Positions 15,041-23,829 are shown, counted from the first letter of the stretch. The stretch: 64,000 nucleotides of DNA from an uncultured Parabacteroides sp. (GCA_944325345.1 CALUZV010000001.1:248001-312000); one strand, 5' to 3'. Numbers and translations are program-made. Notes: generated by a model from the letters alone, not told the origin.

Positions 15041-17698
15041 TTAGAGCTTGTGGATGACTTTCATTAACTGTTCACCCAAGCCAATAGTGTAACCTTGTGA
15101 TACAAAGACTACGCGGTTGAATGTATCAGCAATGATGAAGATGGGCAACTGATGGGCGTTGCTGAGCTTCATGGCTGCTACGATTTCATTTTGGATAGCA
15201 TGATTCGTATCGATACCGTAGGTGATGCAATTCGGCAATTCGCCAAATTCCTTTGCATCGAAACTCTTCCATCCCTTTTCATCCGGGAAGAGGAGAACCA
15301 TCTGGCGTCCCCAAGCCTCGAGGTCGCTCTTCACGGCTGCAATATCGCGCATTGCATGGTTTGTCGGCTCCTGACGGGCACCGAGGATAGCTACGATATA
15401 ATATCCACGGCCGGTCGTAGCAAGCAGACTGGTTTCTTCTCCGCTTTCAGCCAAGGTGAACTTGTTTTCGGAGTTGAAATTGCCGATGACTTGGATTTCA
15501 TCCTTGCTTTCGCGCATTTCCAACTTGATATTGGTTGTTTTCCCGGCATTTACGGTAAAGAAACTTATTTCTGAGAGGACACTGCCGTTGGCCATACGAG
15601 TTCCGGTTACCAACATATAGTTTCCTTCGTCCAAGGTCAGCGGTTTCTTCAAGAGGGCACTCCAAGTATCGCCTGTACCCATATCCGCTCCGTTTGCACT
15701 TTCGAAGTCGAGGGTCTGCAAGGTACCGTTATCCAAAACCTTGGCAATCGTGAAGTGGCTGTAATATTTCGGATCTTGCAAGGCTTTGATGGGCGTATAG
15801 GAAGCAACTACTTTCCCTTGCTTGGCATTGCTCTGTACGGCAGCTTCGAAATCTACGTCCACCCAACCATCCTTATAATACTGTACTTTCTTGGCCACCG
15901 GTTCGATGCGTGCCGGCACACCCATGCTGCGTGCTGCTGCCACGAAGAAGATATCGCGGGAATGCTTATCAGCCGCGCGTGCCTTCCAAACGCCTTCCGG
16001 CATGATGGGGATACGCTGCGGATTCAAGTCGCCTTTTATCGTAATATTCTGTTTTACCCAATCCACCAATTCGGCAGGGTTCTGCTGAACGGCGTTGCGC
16101 GTAGCTTCATCTACTTGTGCAGCCGCAAAACTCTTGTACGGAGTCAGGAACTCGTTGCTGACACGCGGATTCATGATATACTCTACATACAAATCACTTT
16201 CCACAGCCGGCGTATTGTTCAAATGATCGGCAAGGACAGAAGCCGGTGTGTCGCGCAAGTCTTTCGCCGAGACTACGCCCAAGAGATTCATCGCCATCTC
16301 CCGTTTCTCGGCCGGCGTCTCGCGCAGGAACTTCTCAATCTCGGCATAGTTGCCTCGGCTGGCTATCAGATATTGGATGGTCTTTGCCTCGTCTGTCCCT
16401 AATTCTTTTGCCAAAGCCTTGGCTTTATCCTCGGTATAGAATGTGGCTACATATTTATTACGTATAGCATCTTCTTCGAGCAGACGCTTGGCGTTGGCTT
16501 CTTTCTGTTCCTCGGTAACTTCCACTGGAATGGAGCCATCTACCGGCGGAACGATGTCGAGTTGCACTGACTCTTCGTTGCCCGGATTCTTATCCAAGGC
16601 TATCGTCTTTTCGCTATCTTTTCCGAAGGAAACTTTGCTATATCCATACTTTCCGTCTTTGCTGGCCCATACCAACATATCCCCTTTCCCGGCTGCCAAG
16701 AAACAAGTACCCTCGGCATCCGTCGTCTTGCGGGCTACGGAATAAAACTCAGCGTAATTATAAATCTTGAATTCAACCAAAGCGCCTTCCACGGGCTTGC
16801 CCTCGGCATCGGTTACTTTGATCGTAGCTTTTGCTGAAGGGGCATAGTTGTCGATGACATTGATTTCGGTATATCCTTTCGTCCGCTCCATGACATCTTC
16901 CGGTCCGTAATATTTTCCGAACACTTTCGTGTGCATCAGCATTCCACGATAAGCAGGCCCGTTGAACCAACCCATATTCAAGACCGGTTCCGGCTCGCAA
17001 GCCCCGAAGAAATACCATTTTCCATCGACCCACGCCTCTACCCAGGCATGATTATCGTCGGTATGTGCCCAGCGTGGCGTATAAACCTGGCGGGCCGGTA
17101 TGCCAACCGAACGCAAAGCGGCTACCGTAAACGTCGATTCCTCGCCGCAACGCCCGTAAGCCGTTTTCACCGAGGCCAGCGGCGAACTGGTACGCGCATC
17201 CGAAGGCGTATAAATCACCTTCTCGTGGCACCAATGGTTTACCTCCAGCACCGCATCGTAGAGCGAAAGATTCTTCACGCGGTCTTTCAATTCCTTATAA
17301 AATACCATGCGGCTCTCGTCCAGATTCTCGTTGTTGATGCGGACGGGCAACACATAGTGCCGGAAAATATCTTCCGGAATGACTTTTCCCCACGGCATTT
17401 CGCTGCGGGCCTGGAAAGAAGAACGGATATTCTCGAGATAGAAATCCCCGCTATAATCCGTGATGTCGCCGATAGGCATATAGGCGTACAGGAAGGTCAG
17501 CGCCTCCTTCTCCTCCGGCGTCATCGTTTCGTTGAACACTGCAAACAGGTCGCCGTTGGGCAATTCCTGCTGTTTCGTTTGGAAATCCTTTTCCACCTCC
17601 GCGCGGTAGGCCTCGTCGGTGATAAAGTGCGCTTGTTGGCTGCAACTTGCCAGCACGAACAAGCAAAGCAAAAGGCTGATTAGATGTTTTTTGTTCAT
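15041..17698 (-). CDS. Lipoprotein with two transglutaminase-like domains
   Basis: An 885-residue protein. The lipobox LASC has Cys19. The first transglutaminase-like domain (about 100-240) has YGRCGEES (Cys184) and DDNHAWVEAW (His217); the expected third residue region reads GACEPEP, so an acid residue there is Glu. A carboxypeptidase-regulatory-like beta sandwich follows (about 290-370). A second transglutaminase-like domain (about 540-660) has SRDIFFVAAARSMGVPARIE with Ala in place of the nucleophile, so it is probably inactive. The C terminus resembles a thioredoxin fold without a CxxC. It is probably an envelope peptidase or peptide-binding protein rather than a cross-linker. TACCTTTG box 20 bases upstream. 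Confidence 0.8.
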   Translation of the reverse strand: MNKKHLISLLLCLFVLASCSQQAHFITDEAYRAEVEKDFQTKQQELPNGDLFAVFNETMTPEEKEALTFLYAYMPIGDITDYSGDFYLENIRSSFQARSEMPWGKVIPEDIFRHYVLPVRINNENLDESRMVFYKELKDRVKNLSLYDAVLEVNHWCHEKVIYTPSDARTSSPLASVKTAYGRCGEESTFTVAALRSVGIPARQVYTPRWAHTDDNHAWVEAWVDGKWYFFGACEPEPVLNMGWFNGPAYRGMLMHTKVFGKYYGPEDVMERTKGYTEINVIDNYAPSAKATIKVTDAEGKPVEGALVEFKIYNYAEFYSVARKTTDAEGTCFLAAGKGDMLVWASKDGKYGYSKVSFGKDSEKTIALDKNPGNEESVQLDIVPPVDGSIPVEVTEEQKEANAKRLLEEDAIRNKYVATFYTEDKAKALAKELGTDEAKTIQYLIASRGNYAEIEKFLRETPAEKREMAMNLLGVVSAKDLRDTPASVLADHLNNTPAVESDLYVEYIMNPRVSNEFLTPYKSFAAAQVDEATRNAVQQNPAELVDWVKQNITIKGDLNPQRIPIMPEGVWKARAADKHSRDIFFVAAARSMGVPARIEPVAKKVQYYKDGWVDVDFEAAVQSNAKQGKVVASYTPIKALQDPKYYSHFTIAKVLDNGTLQTLDFESANGADMGTGDTWSALLKKPLTLDEGNYMLVTGTRMANGSVLSEISFFTVNAGKTTNIKLEMRESKDEIQVIGNFNSENKFTLAESGEETSLLATTGRGYYIVAILGARQEPTNHAMRDIAAVKSDLEAWGRQMVLLFPDEKGWKSFDAKEFGELPNCITYGIDTNHAIQNEIVAAMKLSNAHQLPIFIIADTFNRVVFVSQGYTIGLGEQLMKVIHKL

Positions 17699-17717
17699 AA
17701 GGCTTAATTATTTCGGA

Positions 17718-17725
17718 CAAAGGTA
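17718..17725 (-). promoter_or_regulatory. -7 promoter box for the transglutaminase-like gene
   Basis: TACCTTTG on the reverse strand, 20 bases before the start codon at 17698. Confidence 0.55.
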
Positions 17726-17743
17726 GGTGTTTTTTATAAAATA

Positions 17744-17781
17744 GGCACGGATTTCGTGGTATAATCCGCGTAATCCGTGCC
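17744..17781. terminator. Inverted repeat after DUF6261-like gene 2 (GGATT type)
   Basis: GGCACGGATT at 17744 and AATCCGTGCC ending at 17781 form a 10-bp perfect outer stem around further partly paired GGATT/AATCC words. It follows the stop codon of the DUF6261-like gene (17790) on the reverse strand. Confidence 0.55.
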
Positions 17782-17789
17782 CCGAATGT

Positions 17790-18608
17790 TCATTGGACAA
17801 CCGGCCGGTCGTCCCCTTCGCCTTCCTCCTCTTTCTTTTTTGCGTTGAGGGTATCGCGGCGGTCGGAGATGGCGCCCTGGCGTTCCATCTGTGCATTCAC
17901 TTCGTCGATAAATTCAGCGTAAGGTGCCTCGCCGTTGAAGATTACGGCTGCATTGACCACCTTAACCAAATTCCTGTAAGCCGCCTCAGCTTCCAGGCGG
18001 GCTTGCTTGATGACCCCTTTCGTTTTCGCGCCTTCAGCCTTTGCACGCTGGCGGTCGGCCGCCTCAAAAGCTGCTTGCAATTCCGAAAGTTTGTTGTACC
18101 ACGGCAAGATACCCGACTGCTCCTTGTCTTCTTCTTCGAGCGCGTCGATATCTGCCAACACATTATGGATGACACCCGTTTCCTCGGTCTGCGCCAAGTC
18201 CGTAGGGTCTCCATACTTTTCCACGATGTCCCGTGCTTTACCTGAAGCAGTAGCCACGGCCTCGGTCGGATGCTCTGCCATCACTTTCGTATAGGCATTC
18301 AGCAAGCGCCAGAACTTGTCGCGCTGTTCATCCAGGTCGGAAGCCAAGGCAGCCGCCGGGTTCTTCTCGGATTCTTTCAACGTCTCGTCGAATCGGTCGA
18401 ACTTTTCGTTGAAATCCTCCACCGCCTCATCCAGTTGCTGCGAAGCACCCTCCGAACTGCGGGCGGAGAGGCCCTGCACCTCGGGGCGGTCTTCTCCGCC
18501 GCCGGATGTAGTCGGGAGCGAATCCGTAGCGGCCTTGATGCCTTTCAGGAAGCCGAAACATTCTTGAATATGGAGCCTTGCTAAGCCCCATCGCTCAATT
18601 TGTTTCAT
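17790..18608 (-). CDS. DUF6261-like protein 2
   Basis: A 272-residue, Ala/Glu-rich helical protein without signal peptide, starting MKQIERWGLARLHIQECFGF, the conserved N-terminal layout of DUF6261 proteins. The central part (residues 80-230) is predicted long helix/coiled coil. The C-terminal tail is acidic and ends EEEGEGDDRPVVQ. The last seven residues and their codons (GACGACCGGCCGGTTGTCCA) are the same as at the end of DUF6261-like protein 3. Function is unknown. The gene is alone, with an inverted repeat after it and array A2 beginning about 65 bp before the start codon. Confidence 0.7.
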   Translation of the reverse strand: MKQIERWGLARLHIQECFGFLKGIKAATDSLPTTSGGGEDRPEVQGLSARSSEGASQQLDEAVEDFNEKFDRFDETLKESEKNPAAALASDLDEQRDKFWRLLNAYTKVMAEHPTEAVATASGKARDIVEKYGDPTDLAQTEETGVIHNVLADIDALEEEDKEQSGILPWYNKLSELQAAFEAADRQRAKAEGAKTKGVIKQARLEAEAAYRNLVKVVNAAVIFNGEAPYAEFIDEVNAQMERQGAISDRRDTLNAKKKEEEGEGDDRPVVQ

Positions 18609-18672
18609 AAGAATGAATATTAAAATTAAAAATGTGCCTCAAAGTTAAGTCTTTTCTTCCTTAAAACATTTT

Positions 18673-18938
18673 TTTGAGGAAGAAAAAATAGCGTCAATCG
18701 GGCTAAAATTTTTCCGGAAGCCCAAAAAACATCGTCAATAGTACTTACTATTTTCCGGAAGCCCGATTGACGATGTTTTTTCAGCTAAAATTTTTCCGGA
18801 AGTCCGATTGAGGCTGTTTTTGATACTTAAAAATTTCCGGAAGCCCAATCGACGATGTTTTTAGGGCTTACTATTTTCCGGAAATCCGATTGACGATAGA
18901 TTTTAGTGCTCGGAAATTTGCAGAAGCCCGGTTGAGCC
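18673..18938. repeat. Array A2: tandem 41-bp units with TTCCGGAA core
   Basis: Unit starts (at TTTCCGGAAG) fall at 18711, 18752, 18793, 18834, 18875 and 18917, i.e. spacings 41, 41, 41, 41, 42. A degenerate copy (TTTGAGGAAG) sits at 18673. Each unit carries TTCCGGAA, then a GCCCGATTGACGATG word and an AT-rich stretch. Spacers are absent. The second dyad is poorer than in the other arrays (AATAGTA-CT-TACTATT in the first unit only). It lies upstream of DUF6261-like gene 2; the downstream side faces the cupin gene. Confidence 0.85.
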
Positions 18939-19069
18939 TTGTTTTATTCCTTCTTCCTCTTAAATAAGGTTAATACCCTTTTTTCTAACCCCTTCTCCCT
19001 CAACATTAGTATCATCCAGGTAACCGACTGACTTTTGCGTGCCTTCTTGCGCGTCGCCGGGGAGCCGTT

Positions 19070-19077
19070 TACCTTTG
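19070..19077 (+). promoter_or_regulatory. -7 promoter box for the cupin gene
   Basis: TACCTTTG 42 bp before the ATG at 19119. It lies inside the longer open reading from 19035, favouring the downstream start. Confidence 0.55.
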
Positions 19078-19118
19078 TCGTGCATTTAGAAATAATAAAC
19101 AATAAAGTGATAGATACG

Positions 19119-19568
19119 ATGAAAAAGATTGAGAATGTAGCGGAAGCTAAGAATTTCAGTGCGATTAATGTGGGCAAACTGAATGAACTGGGTGAGTATG
19201 TATTGGAACTGGGACCAGAGGTGAAAATCCCGGGGAAGGTATTCGGCGGGGCTGCTCTGAAGGCTACGGGCGGCGAGTTTTCCTTCCAACTTTTCCAGCC
19301 GGGAACGGAAACGGGTTTCCTCCATACGCACAAAAACCACGAGGAGTTGTATTTTTTCCTGGCGGGCAAGGGTGAGTTCCAGGTCGATGGCAAGGTCTTC
19401 CCGGTCGAGGAAGGGAGCGTGGTGCGTGTGGCTCCCGAGGGTCGTCGCTCGGTGCGCAACAACGGGGCAGAACCGCTGGTGATGCTGTGCGTGCAGTATC
19501 GGGGAAATACGTTCACGGCCGAGGATGCGGCGGATGGGAATATCCTGCCGGACGCGGTGAAATGGTAA
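19119..19568 (+). CDS. Single-domain cupin protein
   Basis: A 149-residue cytosolic protein, MKKIENVAEAKNF.... Cupin motif 1 is TGFLHTHKNHEELYFFLAGK (His, His, Glu metal ligands, then G-x5-P-x-G as GKVFPVEEG). Motif 2 is reduced to PEGRRSVRNNGAEPLVML, with Arg where the last metal His is often found. A metal is therefore possible but not assured. The family spans isomerases, dioxygenases and sensors, and no substrate can be named. Monocistronic. Confidence 0.8.
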   Translation: MKKIENVAEAKNFSAINVGKLNELGEYVLELGPEVKIPGKVFGGAALKATGGEFSFQLFQPGTETGFLHTHKNHEELYFFLAGKGEFQVDGKVFPVEEGSVVRVAPEGRRSVRNNGAEPLVMLCVQYRGNTFTAEDAADGNILPDAVKW

Positions 19569-19660
19569 AAGGACGCGGATGACACGGATGACGCGGATTC
19601 GCACAGATTGAATAATATACGCTGTGCAAATCCGCGTTATCTGCGTTATCCGCGTCTCAA
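19569..19660. terminator. Long imperfect inverted repeat between cupin gene and nadA
   Basis: The left half carries GACGCGGATGACACGGATGA and GCGGATTCGCACAG. The right half carries CTGTGCAAATCCGCG and GTTATCCGCGTC. Together they form a large cruciform-like structure over about 90 bp between two convergent genes, in the same word family as 12684-12754. Confidence 0.65.
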
Positions 19661-19663
19661 CTA

Positions 19664-20647
19664 TTACAACCCGAGTTGAGCTGAAATATCCAGCATCCGC
19701 TGAATAGGCCGGATGGCTTTCTGCTGTATGGCCTCATCGACGAAGATTTCGGGAAGCTCGAATTTCAAGCAATTGTAGAGTTTCTCCATCGTGTTGAGGC
19801 GCATAAAGTTGCATTCGTTGCAGGCGCAGGTGCTGTCTTGCGGCGGCGCGGGGATAAACTCCTTGCCGGGGCATTGTTTGCGCATCTCGTGGATGACACC
19901 GCTCTCGGTGGCAACGATGAAGCGTTGTTTGTCAGACTTGACGGCGTGCTTCAGCAGGGCTGCGGTCGAGCCGACGAAATCAGAGACTTCGACGACGGGC
20001 TTTTTACACTCCGGATGGGTGATGACCTCCGCGTCGGGATATTGTTTCTTCAGTTCTACAATCTTTTCGAGGGAGAATTGCTCGTGGACGTGGCAGGCGC
20101 CGTTCCAGAGGAGCATTTCGCGGCCCGTGATGCTGTTGATGTAGTTGCCGAGGTTGCGGTCCGGACCGAAAATGATTTTCGCGTCTTTCGGCAGGCTCTC
20201 GACGATTTGGCGGGCGTTGGTAGATGTTACCACGATGTCCGTTACCGCCTTGACAGCAGCCGTCGTATTCACGTAAGAGATAACCGTATGGCCCGGATGA
20301 GCCTTTACAAACTTCTCAAACTCTCCGGCGGGGCAGCTGTCGGCGAGTGAGCAGCCGGCATTCAAATCCGGCACCAGCACTTTTTTATCCGGACAAAGAA
20401 TCTTTGCCGTTTCGCCCATGAAATGCACGCCGCACATGACGATGATGTCCGCTTCCGTGCGAGCAGCCCATTGTGCCAAGGCCAAACTATCTCCTACGAA
20501 GTCGGCGATATCCTGGATATCTCCCGTCTGGTAGTAATGCGCCAGGATGACCGCATTCTTTTCCTTCCGCAACTTGTTGATTTCCGCTTTCAAGTCGATG
20601 CCCTTGGGAACCGGGGCATCCATATAACCGATAGATTGTGTTTGCAT
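19664..20647 (-). CDS. nadA: Quinolinate synthase
   Basis: A 327-residue enzyme condensing iminoaspartate with dihydroxyacetone phosphate to quinolinate in NAD synthesis. The three conserved cluster cysteines are Cys99 (NAGCSLAD), Cys185 (WNGACHVH) and one of Cys274/276/279 (DSTCACNECNFM), binding a [4Fe-4S] cluster. The HYYQTGDIQDIADFVGDSL block, FGPDRNLGNYI and HPECKKPV match the family throughout. No nadB or nadC is next to it here; the next gene upstream is an acyltransferase. A TAAGTTTG box lies 29 bases before the start. Confidence 0.97.
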   Translation of the reverse strand: MQTQSIGYMDAPVPKGIDLKAEINKLRKEKNAVILAHYYQTGDIQDIADFVGDSLALAQWAARTEADIIVMCGVHFMGETAKILCPDKKVLVPDLNAGCSLADSCPAGEFEKFVKAHPGHTVISYVNTTAAVKAVTDIVVTSTNARQIVESLPKDAKIIFGPDRNLGNYINSITGREMLLWNGACHVHEQFSLEKIVELKKQYPDAEVITHPECKKPVVEVSDFVGSTAALLKHAVKSDKQRFIVATESGVIHEMRKQCPGKEFIPAPPQDSTCACNECNFMRLNTMEKLYNCLKFELPEIFVDEAIQQKAIRPIQRMLDISAQLGL

Positions 20648-20675
20648 ATAAGTCGATGTGTTAAGTAAGTGGCTG

Positions 20676-20683
20676 CAAACTTA
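20676..20683 (-). promoter_or_regulatory. -7 promoter box for nadA
   Basis: TAAGTTTG on the reverse strand (fits TAnnTTTG), between the acyltransferase stop and the nadA start. nadA therefore probably has its own promoter. Confidence 0.45.
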
Positions 20684-20707
20684 CGGAAAAATCTGCGGAA
20701 AACGGCA

Positions 20708-21865
20708 CTACTTGCGCTGAAGTTTCTTGCCCAACCACCTTCTGACGGGCTCGTCGTAGCCTTTCAAGCAGACGTAAGCCAGGAGGATGCTGCCGAAGTA
20801 AACCACGGCGGCGACGGGCCAGACCTCGCCGAAGGTGTAGTATTTGTTCTCGATCAGCCACGAATAGAAGAGATACATCACGGGATAGTGGACGGCGTAG
20901 AGGGGGAAAGAGATGTCGCCGAAGAATTTGCAGATTTGGGTCGAACGGATATCGGTCGTCTGCCCCGATGCCCCGAGCCATACCAGGACGGGGAAAACGA
21001 AGAGGATGCAGATGGCTTCGAATACACCATTCAGGCTGACCGGCGATTGCCCTTCGATATAAGGTACGCAGAAAAGAACGAGGAGGACGGCGGAGCATAT
21101 CCAGAATGCCCCTCTTATTTTCACGGGTTTGAAGTGGCGGGACAAAAGCATTCCCATGGAAAAGGGGAAGAGCATCCGAATCATTCCGCCAAGGAAATTG
21201 GCTCCGTCGAGTGTCCAGCCGACGCCAATCATTCCGTAACCGGCAACATCAAAAAGGGCAAACCACGCTAAGGCAACGCCCAGGATGCCGACTAATACGG
21301 TCAGGGCCCGATTGCTGAGGCGATGGATGAAAAGGGCATACAGGATATTCCCTATATATTCAAAGAAAAGCGACCAGCTCGGGCCGTTGAGCGGGAACAT
21401 CTCGCCGTTTCCACGGATGTCATAGCTTGCTCCCGGTGTGGCGGGTATGAAAAACATGGCACAGAGCAGAGCCAGCATAATCATTGACGTGGCAACGTGC
21501 GTCCCGTCCCAGCGGACACAACCTTGGAGGCAGTAGAAGACGACTCCCAGCACAGCCCCCATGACAATCATCGGGTGGAGGCGAATCAACCGGCGCTTGA
21601 AGAAATTCCCGAGGCTCATCGTCTTGCCCAGGCGGTCGTCGTAGGCATAGCCGATGACAAATCCGGAGAGGATAAAGAAGAAATCCACAGCCAGATAGCC
21701 GTGGTTGATGGTAGTAATCAGTGTGCCCCCTGCGGCAAACGACAATCCCTCGAATATATGGTAGAAAACCACCAGGAGGGCAGCCACACCGCGCAGGCCG
21801 TCGAGAATCTCGTAATGCGGTTTCGTGTCTGCGAAAGCAGCGGAAGAAATAATTGTTTTAGACAT
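20708..21865 (-). CDS. Acyltransferase-3 family membrane protein (OafA-like)
   Basis: A 385-residue membrane protein with ten or so hydrophobic segments. Its N-terminal motif ILDGLRGVAALLVVFYHIFE holds the His of acyltransferase-3 enzymes, and FFILSGFVIGYAYDDR follows. The C-terminal periplasmic SGNH domain of full OafA is absent, so this is a membrane-only member of normal size. Such enzymes O-acylate surface sugars; the acceptor is unknown. TACCTTTG box 33 bases upstream; it faces away from the RhuM-Fic gene. Confidence 0.85.
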   Translation of the reverse strand: MSKTIISSAAFADTKPHYEILDGLRGVAALLVVFYHIFEGLSFAAGGTLITTINHGYLAVDFFFILSGFVIGYAYDDRLGKTMSLGNFFKRRLIRLHPMIVMGAVLGVVFYCLQGCVRWDGTHVATSMIMLALLCAMFFIPATPGASYDIRGNGEMFPLNGPSWSLFFEYIGNILYALFIHRLSNRALTVLVGILGVALAWFALFDVAGYGMIGVGWTLDGANFLGGMIRMLFPFSMGMLLSRHFKPVKIRGAFWICSAVLLVLFCVPYIEGQSPVSLNGVFEAICILFVFPVLVWLGASGQTTDIRSTQICKFFGDISFPLYAVHYPVMYLFYSWLIENKYYTFGEVWPVAAVVYFGSILLAYVCLKGYDEPVRRWLGKKLQRK

Positions 21866-21898
21866 GGATATTGTGTTTACGTAAGTTTAAAAGTGAGG

Positions 21899-21906
21899 CA
21901 AAGGTA
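21899..21906 (-). promoter_or_regulatory. -7 promoter box for the acyltransferase gene
   Basis: TACCTTTG on the reverse strand, 33 bases before the start at 21865. Confidence 0.5.
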
Positions 21907-21949
21907 CAGGGAAAAAGTGGGGGAAAAGTTGTTCTATGGCAAAATTCTG

Positions 21950-21957
21950 TATATTTG
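21950..21957 (+). promoter_or_regulatory. -7 promoter box for the RhuM-Fic gene
   Basis: TATATTTG 28 bp before the ATG at 21986. The broken gene thus keeps an intact promoter. Confidence 0.55.
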
Positions 21958-21985
21958 TGCACGAAATATATAACTAAACTATACT

Positions 21986-22975
21986 ATGGACAAAATAATC
22001 ATTTATCAGACAGCGGACGGACAGACTTCCATCGATGTCAAGTTGGAACAGGATACGGTATGGCTTTCGCAGGCGCAGATGGCGGAGTTGTTTCAAAAGG
22101 ATAGAACCGTGATAGGGCGCCATATTAATAATATATTTAAAGAAGGCGAACTTTCCAGGGAACAGGTATGTGCAAAATTTGCACATACCACTCGTCATGG
22201 GGCGATGGAAGGTAGATTACAAGAAAGAGAATTAGTACTTTATAATTTGGATGTCATTATCTCAGTTGGTTATCGAGTAAAGAGCCAGCGCGGCACTCAA
22301 TTCCGTATCTGGGCAAACAAAATCCTGAAAGATTATCTGGTTAAAGGCTATGCTATCAATAAATCTTTGGCCGAACAGCATTACGCAGAACTGAAACAGT
22401 TGGTGGGTGTCTTAGGACGGACGATAAAGACGCAGGATGCTTTAAATTCTGACGAAACAGCCAGTCTGGTGGAGGTCGTTTCCGATTATGCTTATGCTCT
22501 TGACACCTTGGATAAATATGATTACCAGCAGTTGTCTGTGGAGCAAACAACTAACGAGGAGAAATTTCACGCTACCTACGAAGGGGCTATTCAAGCAATT
22601 GATAGTTTACGACAGAAGTTCGGTTCCAGCCAATGGTTCGGAAACGAGAAGGACGATTCTTTCAAAAGTTCTATTGGTCAGATATACCAAACCTTCGGAG
22701 GGTAAGACCTTTATCCTTCTATCGAGGAAAAGGCGGCCATGTTGCTCTATTTGGTAACCAAGAACCACTCTTTTAGCGACGGAAATAAGCGTATTGCCGC
22801 TACGCTTTTCCTTTGGTTTATGTCCGGGAATGGCATTTTGTATAATCCGGACGGAAGCAAGCGTATAGCAGATAATACCTTAGTGGCTCTGACATTAATG
22901 ATAGCCGAAAGTCGCACAGAGGAAAAAGACGTGATGGTGAAGGTCGTGGTGAATTTGATTAATCGCAATAATTAA
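21986..22975 (+). pseudogene. RhuM-Fic (death-on-curing type) protein gene with in-frame TAA
   Basis: The first 239 codons encode a RhuM-family N-terminal half: DKIIIYQTADGQTSIDVKLE, LSQAQMAELFQKDRTVIGRH, RGTQFRIWANKILKDYLVKG. A TAA stop at 22703-22705 follows. The same frame continues without any indel as DLYPSIEEKAAMLLYLVTKN and HSFSDGNKRIAATLFLWF, a Fic/Doc active-site motif (His, Asp, Gly-Asn-Lys-Arg), to the stop at 22973-22975. One base change (most simply GAA to TAA, Gly-Gly-Glu-Asp) splits a protein of about 329 residues. Either the gene is newly dead, or the Fic part is made by readthrough or by restart at ATG 22739. The intact promoter and codon-perfect downstream part argue that the mutation is recent. 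Confidence 0.85.
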
Positions 22976-23535
22976 GGAATATTCCTCAACCTACTCAGCG
23001 TCGAAAGCGTAATCCCCAGATATGATGCGATATAGCCTAAGTTCACCCGCCGGCAGACCTCCGGGAATTGCTTCCGGAACGCCTCATACCGCTCGCGGGC
23101 GGGCAGCGTCAGCCGCTCCTTGTGGCTCCGGTGGAGGCGGCGGTACTCGTTTTGGTGGATGATGCGCCACCAGTTGCAAAGCTCGAGATTGGTTTCGATG
23201 AGGCGCCTCAGGTCGGCGATGGCGATGCGGTAGGCCACGACCTCCTCCAGCGCCTCGACGTATTCCTCGCTGATTTTCCCGTAATATAACTCGTCCATAC
23301 TGAAGACGATGCACCCCTCGGCGGCAAAGGAAGTGGTGATTTCCTCGCCATTGACCAGCCAGAATGAGCGGGTGATGCCCTTCTCGATGAAATAGGCGGA
23401 GTGGCAATACGCCCCGGCCTCCACCATTCGGCCTCTCTTCGGGAAACGGCACGGGGTGAGGTGCGCCTTGAGGGCCTCGAGCGTCGCGTCCGAGACGGGA
23501 TATGCCATTTTTATCTTGTTGATAATATTTTCCAT
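22972..23535 (-). CDS. Crp/Fnr-family transcriptional regulator
   Basis: A 187-residue protein. The N-terminal cyclic-nucleotide-binding-like beta barrel (residues 15-110) contains RGRMVEAGAYCHSAYFIEKG and FSMDELYYG. A C-terminal helix-turn-helix ends RVNLGYIASYLGITLSTLSR. No cAMP-contact Arg-Ser pair or cluster cysteines are seen, so the effector is unknown, as in most Bacteroidetes members. Its 3' end overlaps the RhuM-Fic gene by four bases (convergent). Array A6 begins about 21 bp before the start codon, so it probably overlaps the promoter. Confidence 0.88.
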   Translation of the reverse strand: MENIINKIKMAYPVSDATLEALKAHLTPCRFPKRGRMVEAGAYCHSAYFIEKGITRSFWLVNGEEITTSFAAEGCIVFSMDELYYGKISEEYVEALEEVVAYRIAIADLRRLIETNLELCNWWRIIHQNEYRRLHRSHKERLTLPARERYEAFRKQFPEVCRRVNLGYIASYLGITLSTLSRLRNIP

Positions 23536-23556
23536 GTTTCACAAATTAAAAAACAC

Positions 23557-23790
23557 TTCGTAGGGCTACGGGAGGCACTTGCACGGGTGAAAATAGTCTC
23601 CGTAGGCCTACGAAAGGCATTTGCAGGCTCGCGGTCGCCTCCGTAGGCCTACGGAAGCCACTTTCACGGTTGCAGATGGTCTCCGTAGGGCTACGGAAGT
23701 CATTTGCAAGCCTGCGGCCGTCGCCGTAGGGGTACGGAGGGTGGTTGCACGGGTGCAGGTGGGCGTCGTAGGGGTACGGAAAATAGTTTC
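23557..23790. repeat. Array A6: tandem 41-42-bp units with TCCGTAGGCCTACGGA
   Basis: Unit starts at 23557, 23599, 23640, 23682, 23723 and 23765 (spacings 42, 41, 42, 41, 42). The main dyad is TCCGTAGGCCTACGGA, perfect in the third unit and degraded in others. A second, GCACGGGTGC or GCAAGCCTGC, is centred 21 bp away. GC-rich, with no spacers. It sits directly upstream of the Crp-like gene and downstream of purN. Confidence 0.85.
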
Positions 23791-23829
23791 TTGTTTGCGA
23801 GCTAACAATTTTGGGTAAGGCGCGCAGCC

